Part shown: positions 53,770 to 64,000 of the stretch, in pieces
How the letters are laid out: each line of letters starts with the position of its first letter
How positions within the stretch are numbered: position 1 is the stretch's first letter
Source: Fonsecaea monophora
Lineage: Eukaryota > Ascomycota > Eurotiomycetes > Chaetothyriales > Herpotrichiellaceae
Assembly (NCBI RefSeq): GCF_001642475.1
Contig: NW_019174042.1
Location: 40,723 to 104,722, forward strand
Length of the DNA stretch: 64,000 nt
Direction of reading: 5' to 3'
Notes under the pieces: model-generated
Databases searched by the model: none
The model's input: the letters and a program-made list of their open reading frames with translations, nothing else
Told to the model about the DNA's origin: nothing
Made by a program: the position numbers and the translations under genes

Positions 53770-55205
53770 AGGGCGTTGAGGGTCTGCGTGAGCGACGGGG
53801 ACCGGGCGTAGTTCAACGGCATCAAGCAACAGTAACGGCGTACCGGCAACAGCTTTGGGGCATCCTCGCTTGAACCTTTCCTCCAATAACCGAAAAAAAA
53901 AGTCAAAAGGTCCTTGTTATCTGGAAGTCTTAGGCGTTTCTGTCCGTCACTCTTTTTTTCTTTCCTATGTCTGCAAATCTCTTGTCGGGGTGAATGGCAT
54001 AGCAATGCACGGTGACGACTTTGATGTGGCGGAGAGCACAAGTACTGAGTCTGAGTCTGATTTGGGGAGGATCTCCTGGTTCAAGGCCTGGCCAGCTCGG
54101 CGTGGGCATGGGTGTGGGCTTCGGGGGCACAAAGGCACGCGATCTTGTCGATAATCTTTGTTTGTTTCTTCGGGGGGCTTCTTTTTCCCCTTGTTGCGCT
54201 TGTTTCCTCAGTGCTGGTAGATGGTGGTGGTGATGGTGGTAGTAGTAGTGACGGTGATGCTAACGGTGACGGCCAATGCGTGGTGGAGGCATGGCAGGTC
54301 CTTGGTCCTTGGTCCTTGTCCCTGGTCTTGTCGAGTGAGAATAATGAATTGCCATGTGAAAATGAGTCCAATATCACGAATAATTTCCTATGCTCCACGA
54401 CTATGTCCCCTGGGGGTGCGTCATGCTTAGGACGAACTGGCCCCGAGTCGAGGAGTCGAGGAGTACATGTAGAGGATCAGCTTGAGGTGTCTAGCATGGA
54501 AGAAGGAGACTTCTATAGAGGAGAGAAGATGTGAAGAGAAGAGGCAAGGAGAGGAGAGCAGAGACTATAGAGCAGACGGACTATATCTACACGTACCGAG
54601 TACCTAGTATGCACTACAATGCAATGCACTATACCGAGTACCGTATTGCATTACACTGCATGGCATTACATGGCATTTAATGGCTATTGCTTTTCGTTTC
54701 CGTTTCAAATTGATCAGTCGTTCGTCGTCATTCCTTGATCGTTGTCATCATCATCATCATTTATCTCATCAATCTCATCATCATATCTCAATCCCCATGT
54801 GTCAGAGCTGCATCGTCTCTGGGCCACGGGCCATAAGAACAAGGGTCCCCATTCAGTAGGCTTCGATCAAGAGACGAGTGAGCAACTGTAGCTCGTATAT
54901 TGTATTACATTTGTAGTTCCCGTCCTCTCGTCCACCCCTCGCCTTGATCTCTGTCTCCTCCCCAACTCTTTCTCTGTGGTGTCACTTGAAAGCTGCCTGG
55001 CTCTCCCTTGTCATGACATCCGAGAGCTTGGGGTGGAGTCTGGCAGATGCTATTCTCGAGCCATCTCTTTGCGGCCTTGAGCGTGGGATAGCAAGTCTGA
55101 CCCCAATAGAGTGGTTGCACGGGTCGAGATCTTTGGCGTCTATCGAAGCATTGTGTCGAGCTGAAGGAGCCACGCACGACCAATTTCTCCTGACCTCCTG
55201 TACCA
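53770..55205. other. Convergent intergenic region with microsatellites
   Basis: This holds the apsA and GID9 3' regions. It contains GGT/GAT/AGT-type repeats near 54216-54275, GTACCGAGTAC at 54593-54603, imperfect GCATTACA repeats at about 54645-54690 and a (CAT)n tract near 54744-54790. No gene is seen. Confidence 0.5.
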
Positions 55206-56580
55206 TCACATAATATAAACCTTCTTGACCTCGTCCCAAGTAAAACTTTGGCCAGTCGTGGGATCTCTCACTTCCCCTTCCTTGCCAATTTGTACCTCGT
55301 GTGTGCCGCTTTGACCTCCTGATCCGCCACCGCCAGCCATGACCAGCTTCCGCTGCAACTCCTCTAATCGCGCACGGCCGTAGATACGCCCATTCGGTAG
55401 GACGACTGGGTCGGGTTCCACAGAACTGACAGTGTGATGTGCATAGGGCACATTGCGTGCCAGCTCGTTCAACTCCATGCTACAGATTGGACACAGAGAG
55501 GAATTCGTCGCGATACGAGCGTGACCAGGTGTTGAAGAACTCGCGGGGTTGTAGGCACTGTGGCACGCAGGAGTCTTCAATGCTGAGAGACCCGCCGACA
55601 GCGCGACGTGGAGGAGGGGTTGAATTGGCAGAGACAGCAAGGTATGGTGGGTCTCGACGAATAGGCTGGATAAGTGGTGCCATCGTGACGGAGCAAATAG
55701 AGTACGATACGGTTCGACGCTTGTGTCGGGTGAGTTCACCAATAGACCAGCTGCTTGCATGATTGACTCTGCTCGGGATGCCATGTGTGGCGTCAGGTGT
55801 TGTTGGGCATGGGCTCTTGCTTCTAGTCTCTTCGCAGTTGTACCAGCACGGACCAGTTCGATATATTGTTGGAAACGTAGCTCAAACTCGAGATCGGTGG
55901 TTTTGTGAGGCGCCGTAATGAGTTTCTTGAGCGAGTTTTTGTTCTCGTTGATCCAAGCAAGGGCCTCCCTAGTTTCGCCACGGGTGAGTGATGAGGCAAT
56001 CTTGTGGCAGGTAACAAAAGTATCGAGGTCAATCAGGTGAGAGATCTGCTTGGTTTCGGCAAGCGACTTGGCTGTCTTGGAGTAGCCGGAGCGCAGGAGG
56101 TAGTCGACAATTAAACGGTCGAGACGAGTTCGAGACCACTCGTCGTACTTGACGTCCACCAAAGAGGGAATGTCATAGAGGTCAAGTAGATGCTTGATCC
56201 GCTTGGCCGAGTGGTCATGAAGAGCCTCTTCCTCAATATGCAATTTTTCCAGCTTGCGTTTGAAGTTCTGCATTCTCTGTATCATGGCATCAAGTGAAGC
56301 GAGTGTCTCCTCTGTGGTCTGTGACGAGCTGAGAGCAGCATTTGCGGTGTCCTTGAGAGCGGGAAGGATGTAGTCTCTCTCGCGCTCTACATAACGCTGG
56401 GTGTTTCTGAAATTGCGTTTGACGAGTTCATGTGGGAGGCGGAGGAGAGGTTGGTCCTGCGCACAGACTGTCAGTTGCACTGCACTTTGTACGTCCGGGA
56501 GATGCCTGGATAGCGGGGTGCAGTACCAGTAAGATATGGCTCTCTGGGTTCAGTTTGGTTGCAGACAAGTCCGCAGCCAT
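55206..56580 (-). CDS. fyv10: GID/CTLH ubiquitin ligase subunit Fyv10 (Gid9/MAEA)
   Basis: This is a RING-type subunit of the GID complex, which in yeast marks gluconeogenic enzymes for degradation when glucose returns. Exon 1 56580-56527 and exon 2 56456-55206 join across a 70-nt intron, giving 434 aa. The junction gives KLNPESHILLDQPLLRLPHE, which matches the family. Domains in order are a coiled coil, LisH (RLDRLIVDYLLRSGYSKTAK), CTLH and CRA (LIDLDTFVTCHKIASSLTRG, LAWINENKNSLKKL, FELRFQQYIELVRAG), then a degenerate RING (SLCPICSMELNELARNVPYA, HHTVSS, LPNGRIYGRARLEEL). The second gene copy of the pair, Gid2, is not in this window. Confidence 0.93.
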
Positions 56581-57579
56581 TTTGAGGACACTGGAGGTGA
56601 TTGCAGTGCCCTCAGCTTGTGGTATGGACAGTTTGTGTCGAGGTCCGTTTGTTTATAGCTGGGCGTAGGTCTATCGTCCATTCATGTGGTAGTAGCTGAG
56701 GTGGTTGTGGGAGTGATGGCGCACCTGTGCGTCAAGTTGTCGGGAGTCGTGTGATAGCGGGTAAGGGCCATAGTGCTCCACCGTAGTTGGTACGGACAAC
56801 CACATCGCCTGCAGGTGCAAACTCATGCACTTCTCTGTGATCCAAATGTTCCCATTACTTGTACATGCTTTGTGCAACAGCATTATGGTATCATGTTACA
56901 ACTCTCTCTCGAATCCGCCTCGGACGTTCTCCACTCGACTGCGTCCCAAAGAAAATTCCGACACTGGCGCACACACCACGCTCTCGAAGATCGATCTCAA
57001 GCTAGGGAGCTAATAGCCGCCACCACCGATTGATCCTGGCATAAACGCAGACTCTACTTGAAGGCCTCAGGCTCAGCTGTACCTGAGCTACCACTCAAAA
57101 TGAGGGACAAATACTCCTGTCAGATTCATCGACAAGGGCCAGCAATGGATCATTCAAGGCTCGTGGTTGGCGGGTGCGTCAACACCTCAAACCCCAACCC
57201 ACATCAACCGACATAGCGCCGGAAGACGCGGGAATGCACAATATTGAAGACATCAGGCCATTTCTGCCGTCCTGATGCTCGGGGTATAGCTCCTCGTCGG
57301 GTTAGCAAACCCTGTGAGGCCGGGTCTCCTGGCGTTATCCACCCGAATACGCCAAACACGTTTTGCACAGCCTCGAGTTCCGAAGGCTTCCATTCAAAAA
57401 GTCTCGGATGATTTTCCTCCGCCAATGTCCATACCATGACGACAGGCTGATGCGGCCACACTCCACCCATCCTCAGCGTCGGCATTGTTGCGCAAAGCTT
57501 TAAAGGGCCAGAGAAATACCATGTTGGCGGGCCTCAAGTCTTTCTGCCACTTTTATCGTGCAAACCGTCTTTTCTCGAT
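56581..57579. promoter_or_regulatory. Divergent intergenic region, fyv10 / four-pass membrane protein gene
   Basis: This should hold both promoters. A 93-residue minus-strand open frame at 57204-57485 starts with ATG and contains VVMVWTLAEENHPRLFEW, but I know no relative and leave it as unproven. Confidence 0.4.
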
Positions 57580-58299
57580 ATGGCAGTTCCGGCATCTTCC
57601 GGTGCCCTGACAGCGTTCGCGATACTCCAGCTGGTCCTAGGCTTCATTGCTCTGATACTTGCAACCTTTGCCGCCGTCTGTTTCGGCGTCGAATTCGCGT
57701 ATGGCGTCGTTTGGTGGTCGGTCAGTGCAAATCCCAGCTCAGATGAGGGGTTTCTATACAAAGGCCATACTAATACAGATCACTTTTTAGTTTGGCTGGA
57801 CACTGGTCACCGCTTGCCTTCACTGGTGGACTGATGACCTTCGACGCTCGACCATAGAACAAGCGATCCATCTTGCCTTTGCAGCTTTCACTCTGATCAG
57901 CTGGGTGGTGGCCACTGGCGTGCTTGTTTCTTTGAACATACATTTGCACCACCTCTCCGAGATCTACGCAGATGATATCAGGAATGATGTCCCACTGACT
58001 GGCGAGTTGTTGACCCATCAATTCAACAGCCTGGGTTTGGGCGGGCTTTATTGCAGCTACGCGGCCAACGCAGTGACGGGTGTCATCTTGTGGGTTGTGT
58101 CCCGTTGAATAAGGGTCTTCCTGCTGACGTTTGTGGAAGCATGATATTCTTCTTATCATTCTATCGAGGCATCAAACTCCTGAGACTATCCAGGGCAGCC
58201 ATGTCGAGCGACAATTCGGAGCCGCACCTTTCATATGAGAAACTTACGATGCAGGAGCAAGTGGTGCGAAAGATGGCATCCGCATCCTCATCCTCGTGA
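57580..58299 (+). CDS. Four-pass membrane protein, MARVEL-like, hypothetical
   Basis: Three exons, 57580-57720, 57791-58089 and 58140-58299, join across introns of 70 and 50 nt (GTCAGT and GTGGGT donors; CTGAC branch before the second acceptor), giving 199 aa. Reading into the second intron would stop early at 58106-58108; splicing continues the fourth membrane segment as NAVTGVIFMIFFLSFYRG. The four hydrophobic segments are at about residues 8-34, 48-58, 70-95 and 135-155, with WTLVTACLHWWTDD and HLAFAAFTLISWVVATGVLV between. The tail reads SRAAMSSDNSEPHLSYEKLT. The layout resembles fungal MARVEL-domain proteins. The exact role is unknown. Confidence 0.6.
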
Positions 58300-58404
58300 A
58301 GGGGCTTTTTCGAGACACATCCTTTACGAAAGCAGTCGAGGGTTCTTTTGAAACACCACAGACGTACTGCCCGACGACGGAGGCCTTACGACAGTTCTGG
58401 ATCC

Positions 58405-59325
58405 TCATCCCACGAGGGAATATCCGAGATCCTTCCCACTACCCATCTCCACCAATCTTTTTCGCATGGCCTCCGCTCTCTCACCCTTTGGCCCCTCCAT
58501 CGGGAAGTGCGCTCTGTCAACCCAGTCCCCCACTGCGTGCTGTAGGACTTGTCGCGCACGCTCGGTTCCGTGTCCAGCCAATCCCACGGATCCGTGCAGA
58601 GTCATCCGACCCAGCTCTTTGGACACATCGATGCCCTTGTAGGAACCTCGGTGGAGGATGTTGCTGTCGTAAAAGACGCCATCTCCAGGCTGCAATTCAA
58701 CTAGGAGTTGTCCCGGTAGATTTGGCTCATATGGAGCGGCCTCCCTCTCGGCCTTGGTTCTTATCCGTCGATGACTACCAGGTACCACAATAAGAGATGC
58801 ATCTTCAAAAAGCGCAATGTTATACTGCGCGTGCAACTGTTGACCGTCGGGGCTTTTCTCCTTGAGCTGTCGCTCTTCTTCCTCGGGATCTACGTCGGGT
58901 CGAATATCGTCTCGATGCCAGCAAAGCTCAAAGTCTACCTGGTTGGCCGGACTGACCAGCAGATTGAACAGCTCCATCACGAGCTTATCGTCCCCCGCGG
59001 GATCGTTCTTGAGCCCAACGAGCTCTTTGACCACGTCGAGGACCTGGTCGCAGAAGTAGACCTCGGCAAACGTGTCGCGGACGTTCATGTCTGGGTGGAG
59101 TAGATGCTGCACGCCCCAGATGTTGTCGCCCGGCTTCCAGTGTTGCCACGGCGGGTATTGTTTGGGCACAGTGCGCACGTAGGGCCATTTGCCGTTCCTG
59201 GCACGCTCGGTCGTGTATTTGCAACATGCCTTCATGGCCAGGAGGACGTGTGGTGGCAGGATCTGGGGCACCTTGACGAATCCGTCGCGCCGTAGGGCGT
59301 CTAGATATGGGGTTGACGACGCCAT
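58405..59325 (-). CDS. Phytanoyl-CoA dioxygenase-like (PhyH) protein
   Basis: A single exon encodes 306 aa. This is an Fe(II)/2-oxoglutarate oxygenase of the PhyH family. The metal triad is visible as His137 and Asp139 in CWHRDDI and His225 in ILHRGSYKG; Arg240 in GRMTLHG sits where 2-oxoglutarate is bound in the family. VPGSHRRIRT and LQPGDGVFYDSN are typical. No PTS1 (the C-terminus is SLVG) and no signal peptide is seen, so it is probably cytosolic. The start MASSTPYLDALRRDGF leads straight into the N-terminal helix of the fold. The substrate is unknown. It is convergent with the four-pass membrane gene, only 105 bp apart. Confidence 0.9.
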   Translation of the reverse strand: MASSTPYLDALRRDGFVKVPQILPPHVLLAMKACCKYTTERARNGKWPYVRTVPKQYPPWQHWKPGDNIWGVQHLLHPDMNVRDTFAEVYFCDQVLDVVKELVGLKNDPAGDDKLVMELFNLLVSPANQVDFELCWHRDDIRPDVDPEEEERQLKEKSPDGQQLHAQYNIALFEDASLIVVPGSHRRIRTKAEREAAPYEPNLPGQLLVELQPGDGVFYDSNILHRGSYKGIDVSKELGRMTLHGSVGLAGHGTERARQVLQHAVGDWVDRAHFPMEGPKGERAEAMRKRLVEMGSGKDLGYSLVG

Positions 59326-60317
59326 TCTGTTGATAGCCAGGGTCTTGCCTCGGGGGAAGGGGGAGTTCTAGGTGTGAACTACAAGGATAGAACAGAAGAG
59401 GAGAGGGCAGTATATAGGGAGAGTGGGCTCGAGGAATAAAAGATTGACAGAATAAATAACCAATAACTGCCCTTCCTTGACCTAGTAACCTAGATGGTCA
59501 AAAGCGTAAACGTGATGTGATTTCTGGAAGAACCTGAGAAAAATGGTTGAAGCAAGACAGCGACTTCCCCGCACGCAACGCAGTCAGGCTGATGGATGAT
59601 GGATGATACGCTGCCACTCCCGCTTCCACTACAGTTATTACTACCACCGATTGCAACGTCCAAAGAACGCAGTCTGTCAGTCAGTCAGTCTGTCTGTCTA
59701 GTTTTGCCCACTCACACCTAACAGAGTCGTTCTCCTCTTTTTCCTCCTCCGTTCCTCCGACACATATACAAGTATGACCCCAACGACGACAGAGCCATGC
59801 TGGAATCATTCCAGGCCTCCGAACAACCATTCCATCCTGTGCCCGCAGTACTCGATACCAGCAGACAGTCGCAATCAAGTCCGCACCCAAGAAAGGAGAG
59901 AGATATGAGCTAGTCCAATAAGAGTCTAGTGTCATTCACGTGATGCTGTGTGAAGCCTCAACCCCTGAGTCGCATTCACATCCATTCACCATTCACTTTG
60001 TGATTCATGCATTCCCTCATGCACTTGCTTTGTCCATCGACATAGCGACATCTTTGACATCTGGCGGCATTGTCTCACAACGGTCAACTGCCTTGTCCCT
60101 TGTTGTCATGCATTTTCTCTTTCATTCAACATTGTTCTACCTTGCCTTGTCAGTGGATGAGCTCGCTGTCTCCGCCATTGTTTCTTTCTCTGCCTCTGCC
60201 TCTGCCTCATCCTTGGCCATTGAACCATGCCTTGCCCGGGTCCCATAAGAAGTCTTCGAGTCGCTTGCAATATGACATTCTGTACAACATCACTAAATCA
60301 TCACTCCCACCGCAAAC
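59326..60317. promoter_or_regulatory. Divergent intergenic region, PhyH-like / HELAH protein
   Basis: This holds both promoters. A GTCT/GTCA tetranucleotide tract lies at 59672-59699. A pyrimidine-rich stretch precedes the HELAH gene (60100-60240). No specific site is identified. Confidence 0.45.
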
Positions 60318-61466
60318 ATGCCTGTCGACCTCAAAATTGTGCAGCCAGACGCTCAGTCAGTGCCTCCGATTCCGTCTGACTTGACCCTCTTTGGCATTCA
60401 TCCTCTTTTCCGTCAAGCAGCCTTCCGCTATGCCGATCATTCACACTATCTCCCCTTGGAAGAACTGGACAAGAACACCTATGACCTCTCAGACCTTGTG
60501 TACGACCGCATGAAGCCAGCCCTAAGATTGGCGACCTTGTTCCTGAGGCAGCTGATGCCGGAGCTCGCCCGTGTTGGCTTGGCCAAAGTCGAAGAGTTTA
60601 TGTTCCCAGATGGCTACAAGGATAAGGTACTGACGGATGAATGGCAGTTCCTACAAACTGCAACAGAGTCCTTTGAACGACACACTCTGGGACTTCTGTC
60701 CACCAAATATCGATTTACCATCTTGACACGTGAGTTCGCGCGCCGCCTTTGTGACGCCCACGGAGAGCTAGCCGGAACTTCCACTTTGATCACTCATGAC
60801 CCCGACGCTGAGTTTGATTTTGCTTACCCGCAGACTGCCTTGAACAGCTCGTGGTTCTGGTATTTTGCCGGAGAGGACTGGGAGACAATTTCGACCGAAG
60901 AGAAGTACGCCAAACACTTCCTGTTCGCCTCCACGCTGATCCACGAACTTGCGCATGCTGTGTGGATCAATCGAGTCTTGACCGGGGCCCAGATCAAAGG
61001 CGTCGGCAATGGTGAGATTGACCTTGGCGTGGCCGAGCCTAGATGCTTCGCCTACCATGAGTTTGCCGAACTTGGCTGTGCAATGGAGCTGGAGCTTTTT
61101 GAGAGTATACCCTCCTTTCCCCATTTCGGAACCCCTACAGTCTCGGAAGCAGCCTGCCGCGACGACCCTTCCAAGGTGCTGTTCACGATCTTGGACGTCA
61201 AGGGAAGAGCCATGGATATCCACGAAGCGACGACCAAGACCATCTATTCATTCTTTGATCCTCGCTTTTGGGCCCCGATGGACGAAAACATCGCCGCGCC
61301 ATTCGAGATTGAGCTTCTGGCGAACACTCGAGTGCCTCGGCGTCGATTGTCCACTTGCCTTTCTGACCCCAAATCTCTCAACGGATTCAATGTGCCGGTT
61401 CTTTCAATGCCGTTCCCTGGTATGTTGAAACCCGCAATCACGGCTGACAATGAGCTATTTGATTGA
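60318..61466 (+). CDS. Zincin-like putative metallopeptidase (HELAH), uncharacterised
   Basis: A single exon encodes 382 aa. The frame contains HELAH at about residues 209-213 (LIHELAHAVWINRVL), a classic HExxH zinc motif inside a helix, followed 35-45 residues later by HEFAELGCAMELELFE, where Glu248, Glu251 or Glu257 could be the third ligand of a gluzincin. Around it are SSWFWYFAGEDWETISTEEK, KHFLFASTL and CFAYHEFAELG. There is no signal peptide or membrane segment. I recall no characterised family with this full layout; related fungal proteins are hypothetical. Whether it cleaves peptides is unknown. The start at 60318 (MPVDLKIVQP) follows CAAACATG; there is no earlier ATG. Confidence 0.68.
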   Translation: MPVDLKIVQPDAQSVPPIPSDLTLFGIHPLFRQAAFRYADHSHYLPLEELDKNTYDLSDLVYDRMKPALRLATLFLRQLMPELARVGLAKVEEFMFPDGYKDKVLTDEWQFLQTATESFERHTLGLLSTKYRFTILTREFARRLCDAHGELAGTSTLITHDPDAEFDFAYPQTALNSSWFWYFAGEDWETISTEEKYAKHFLFASTLIHELAHAVWINRVLTGAQIKGVGNGEIDLGVAEPRCFAYHEFAELGCAMELELFESIPSFPHFGTPTVSEAACRDDPSKVLFTILDVKGRAMDIHEATTKTIYSFFDPRFWAPMDENIAAPFEIELLANTRVPRRRLSTCLSDPKSLNGFNVPVLSMPFPGMLKPAITADNELFD

Positions 61467-62106
61467 GTGCTGCCCGAAGTCAATCTGGTCTCCCCTTTAC
61501 CCCTTCCCCGTTGACCCCCCAACACCCGTGAGGACGTCTGGTCGATACGTGCTTCCCCTAATAGAATGCCCTAATAATACAGACTAGGTATCATGCTTAA
61601 TAAGAAGGTAAGTTTCCCAAACATTCATTTAGATATTGATTCAAATGCTAGACCAATACCGGAGTCCCTCTTGCTCTCCTTCGTTTTCTACTACAAGATA
61701 ATTCAGGCCGGTCTATCAAAATGACAGCATCACCGCTCTGTATCACGGGTGATGGTGTTCAACTTTGTCAACTCATTTCCCTTCCATCGCGGTTCGTTTG
61801 TCCAGATGCTAGACACAAAGAATCTCAGACAAAGAGTGTCATTGTCGGCCCCTTGTGTTCATGTGATGGTACAAACGGTTCTTTGGTGATTTGTACATGT
61901 TTTGCTCTTGACAAAGACTGTCGAACAACACTCAAAGGAGAGAAGCGGAACAAAGAAACCGATGCCTTTACGCCTCGCTGCCTCGCCAACTCTTGTCGTT
62001 ACTTGAGATCACTTATGCCATAGAAATTCCTGACAACTTCCAACCACATCGATACTTTCCCTTTTTACAACAGAACGAACAGAACTGCTGAACACCAATA
62101 TCCAAT
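61467..62106. other. Intergenic region between HELAH and one-pass membrane protein genes
   Basis: Both neighbours are on the plus strand, so the promoter of the second lies here. The 100-residue open frame at 61721-62023 is unlike any family and I reject it. Confidence 0.4.
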
Positions 62107-62796
62107 ATGCTTGTCAAATCAAAATCTGCCATTCCCCTCTTCATATTTCTAGCCATTGTGCTCCTCTTCCTCCCTTGCGCAGCGATCCTGTTGATATGCC
62201 TCCGTCAGAGACGTAGAAGACTTAGCGATCAGAAATCGAGGAACGAAGCCATAGAATCCGTGGCCAAGAGCATGCCGAATTGGACACCATCGATCGAGCT
62301 GGGCAACGTTGCAGCGCTCCCACCAGTGGCATCAATCCGTCCGATCCGGTCTCTGCAGACCAAGAAAAATGCACGTTTTCCCAGGCTGCACAGTGGCGGT
62401 TCTAGTGTCGACAATGCGTCCGAAAATCACCCTACCGAGATCGCTGCTCCAAAGCCAACCAGGGCCGGCAAGAGATACAGCGTGCAGGTGCAGAACATGG
62501 AGCATCTGGCCGCAGAGCAATCACCAAACCCATTCGAGAACGCCCCGACCTCTCAGACATCATCGCACGCTACCCGCTACGACCTCCAAGCGGCGCTGGT
62601 GATGGAGCAAAGCTCCGCGGGAGTGGGAAGGGCTGGGGAGAGATCAGCCTCCATCAACGACGCACCAAGGGTGAAGAGCCAGATCGTGAGGCCAGAGCAC
62701 ACCGCAGCGGCACGTGAGGGGAGCCCGTTTCCGCCCACGCCGAGCGCCCCTGCGGCGTGCTATGCGTGGGGGCAGACGCCGAGGGGATGGGTGTAA
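62107..62796 (+). CDS. Single-pass membrane protein, hypothetical (second of its type)
   Basis: A single exon encodes 229 aa from the ATG at 62107. An N-terminal hydrophobic segment at about residues 9-32 (PLFIFLAIVLLFLPCAAILL) is followed by RQRRRR, so the long tail should be cytosolic. The tail is Ser, Pro and Arg rich with NWTPSIELGNVAALPPVASI, KRYSVQVQNMEHL, SPNPFENAP and a terminal PPTPSAPAACYAWGQTPRGW. No domain is recognised. It resembles the protein at 47393 in architecture only, not in sequence. Moderate confidence that it is a real gene. Confidence 0.55.
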   Translation: MLVKSKSAIPLFIFLAIVLLFLPCAAILLICLRQRRRRLSDQKSRNEAIESVAKSMPNWTPSIELGNVAALPPVASIRPIRSLQTKKNARFPRLHSGGSSVDNASENHPTEIAAPKPTRAGKRYSVQVQNMEHLAAEQSPNPFENAPTSQTSSHATRYDLQAALVMEQSSAGVGRAGERSASINDAPRVKSQIVRPEHTAAAREGSPFPPTPSAPAACYAWGQTPRGWV

Positions 62797-64000
62797 AAGA
62801 CGACCGAGGAGTCCTGGCACACGAGAGGGGTGAATGAGACATGAACAGAATGTAGAAAGTGAAAGTATATTCTTGTACTGTTATTCCTTTTTCCCACACC
62901 ACTTTGGCTCAGAATCAAGAATAGAATACAAGCATTTGAACCAAGCATCTCTAAACAAGAAGACCAAGACTCGAAGGAAAGCGATTCGCAAAAGTCTATC
63001 CCGACTTCTTGGCCCCCTCATACCCTAGCGTCCTGAATGGATTTTTTTGGTCGGGGCTTTCTACTGTGCCACCCCGAGGGAGGGAGGGAGGAATGATAGA
63101 AATAAGAAAAGGACGGGGGTCAGGTGAGGTGGTCGTCGAGTTTCTTATCGGTGGATGGTGGTGGTGGGAAAGTGATGAATTATTATATTCTAGGAAAGGA
63201 CCCAAGCCATTTTGAGTTTCTTCAGGGGTTCCCAGCCTCGTCCTCCCTCACCTCTCACCCACCCTAGACTTCTTTTTCTTTTTTTTTTTTTCCCGCACCA
63301 GGCGTCCCAAGCCCAAGCCCAAGCCCGCGACCTCTTTCTTTTTTCTTTTCAGGCGTTTGAGGTCTCTTGTCCGTATCCGCCACACGAGGTACATCAAGTC
63401 AGGCTATATCATCTCTATATCTCACCATCTATTCGAACAGGAGTACCGAGTATCGATTTGGCAACTCCTCAAGATTCAAAGTCCCTCCTCCCGGTTAACG
63501 TCCAGACTCGGACGGAATTCACGTGTCCCTCTACCTCGTACACGGTTTTCTACATGATTTTCAAAGGGACGGGAATTCTCGGGGCTGTAATTACCTCGAT
63601 ACCTCGTGCTTCCAAACTAAGGTAAACTAAGCCAAGTTAAGCTAAGTCGAAGTCAAGAGAAGAGGCGAGGCGAGGCGAGGAGACATGTACCGAGTAGTAG
63701 TAATTAGTAGCCATCACATGCTTTGCTTTGCTTTGAGCTCGAGCCCAAGCTCAAGCTTGTCCAGGCAGGGTCCAGACCGAACTAACCCTCGTCTCGATAT
63801 CACAAACACAAAAAGTGGAGAGTCAAGAGTAGAGTCCTTACGGATTTGGTGAACAAATAGCGAGTAACTTGCGAGGATCGGGGATCAAGTCTGGCTCTTA
63901 TAACCCTCTGGACTGGCCAACAACACCTATGAGTAACACTCGGTAGGCCAGAGAACACTGAAACACACAAACGACAACACGAAATCCACACGATCAAGAT
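62797..64000. other. Gene-free end of window with simple repeats
   Basis: No gene is convincing. The stretch holds a T-run near 63270-63294, CCCAAG repeats at 63306-63323, a GAGGC tract at 63662-63680 and TACCGAGTA words at 63443 and 63687. A gene off the right edge may use this as its flank. Confidence 0.5.
63662..63680. repeat. GAGGC tandem repeat
   Basis: Almost four copies of the pentamer GAGGC (GAGGC x3 plus GAGG). No function is evident. Confidence 0.8.

Noticed and set aside
57204..57485. 93-residue minus-strand frame starting with ATG
   Set aside because: Tryptophan-rich and possibly real, but with no relative I know and no splice or neighbour support.

Overview
The window comes from a filamentous ascomycete (Pezizomycotina). 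Coding is dense on both strands. Genes have few, short introns (about 46-100 nt) with GTAAGT-like donors and CTAAC/CTGAC-like branch sites, and the proteins include fungal types such as a Zn(II)2Cys6 factor, an ApsA/Num1 cortical protein, Puf3, DUF3669 and DUF6594-like proteins. A eurotiomycete, perhaps a chaetothyrialean black yeast, is my guess; no rRNA or marker gene settles it. I found no CRISPR array, intact transposon or tRNA.

Layout. 1-13.1 kb: 3' part of GABA transaminase (+), Spt4 (-), PP5-type phosphatase (+), a large F-box protein (+), a small internally repetitive protein (-), a DUF3669 protein (+) and an ACSF3-like malonyl-CoA synthetase (+). 13.7-21.1 kb: three minus-strand genes: AhpD-like protein, Vps18 and a DHA1-type MFS transporter. 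22.2-30.3 kb: F-box protein (+), small Cys-rich protein (-), kinase-like protein (+), sugar transporter (+) and a decayed HpcH/HpaI aldolase (+). 30.8-36.1 kb: Spo12-like protein, PQ-loop transporter and DUF6594-like protein, all minus. 38.2-43.9 kb: Zn2Cys6 factor (+) convergent with Puf3 (-). 47.4-56.6 kb: one-pass membrane protein (+), ApsA/Num1 (+), GID9/Fyv10 (-). 57.6-62.8 kb: four-pass membrane protein (+), phytanoyl-CoA dioxygenase-like protein (-), HELAH metallopeptidase-like protein (+), second one-pass membrane protein (+). The last 1.2 kb shows no gene.

Most genes are independent housekeeping or regulatory loci, not a cluster. Shared themes are cell cycle and cell architecture (PP5, Spo12-like, ApsA), vacuole and trafficking (Vps18, PQ-loop), post-transcriptional control (Spt4, Puf3), and carbon or fatty-acid metabolism (GABA-T, malonyl-CoA synthetase, GID9, sugar transporter). 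The least explained items are the HELAH protein, the kinase-like protein, the repeat protein and the aldolase relic beside the sugar transporter. Four introns (Spt4, PP5, two in Puf3) are multiples of three without an internal stop, so naive ORF calling reads through them; I give spliced models.
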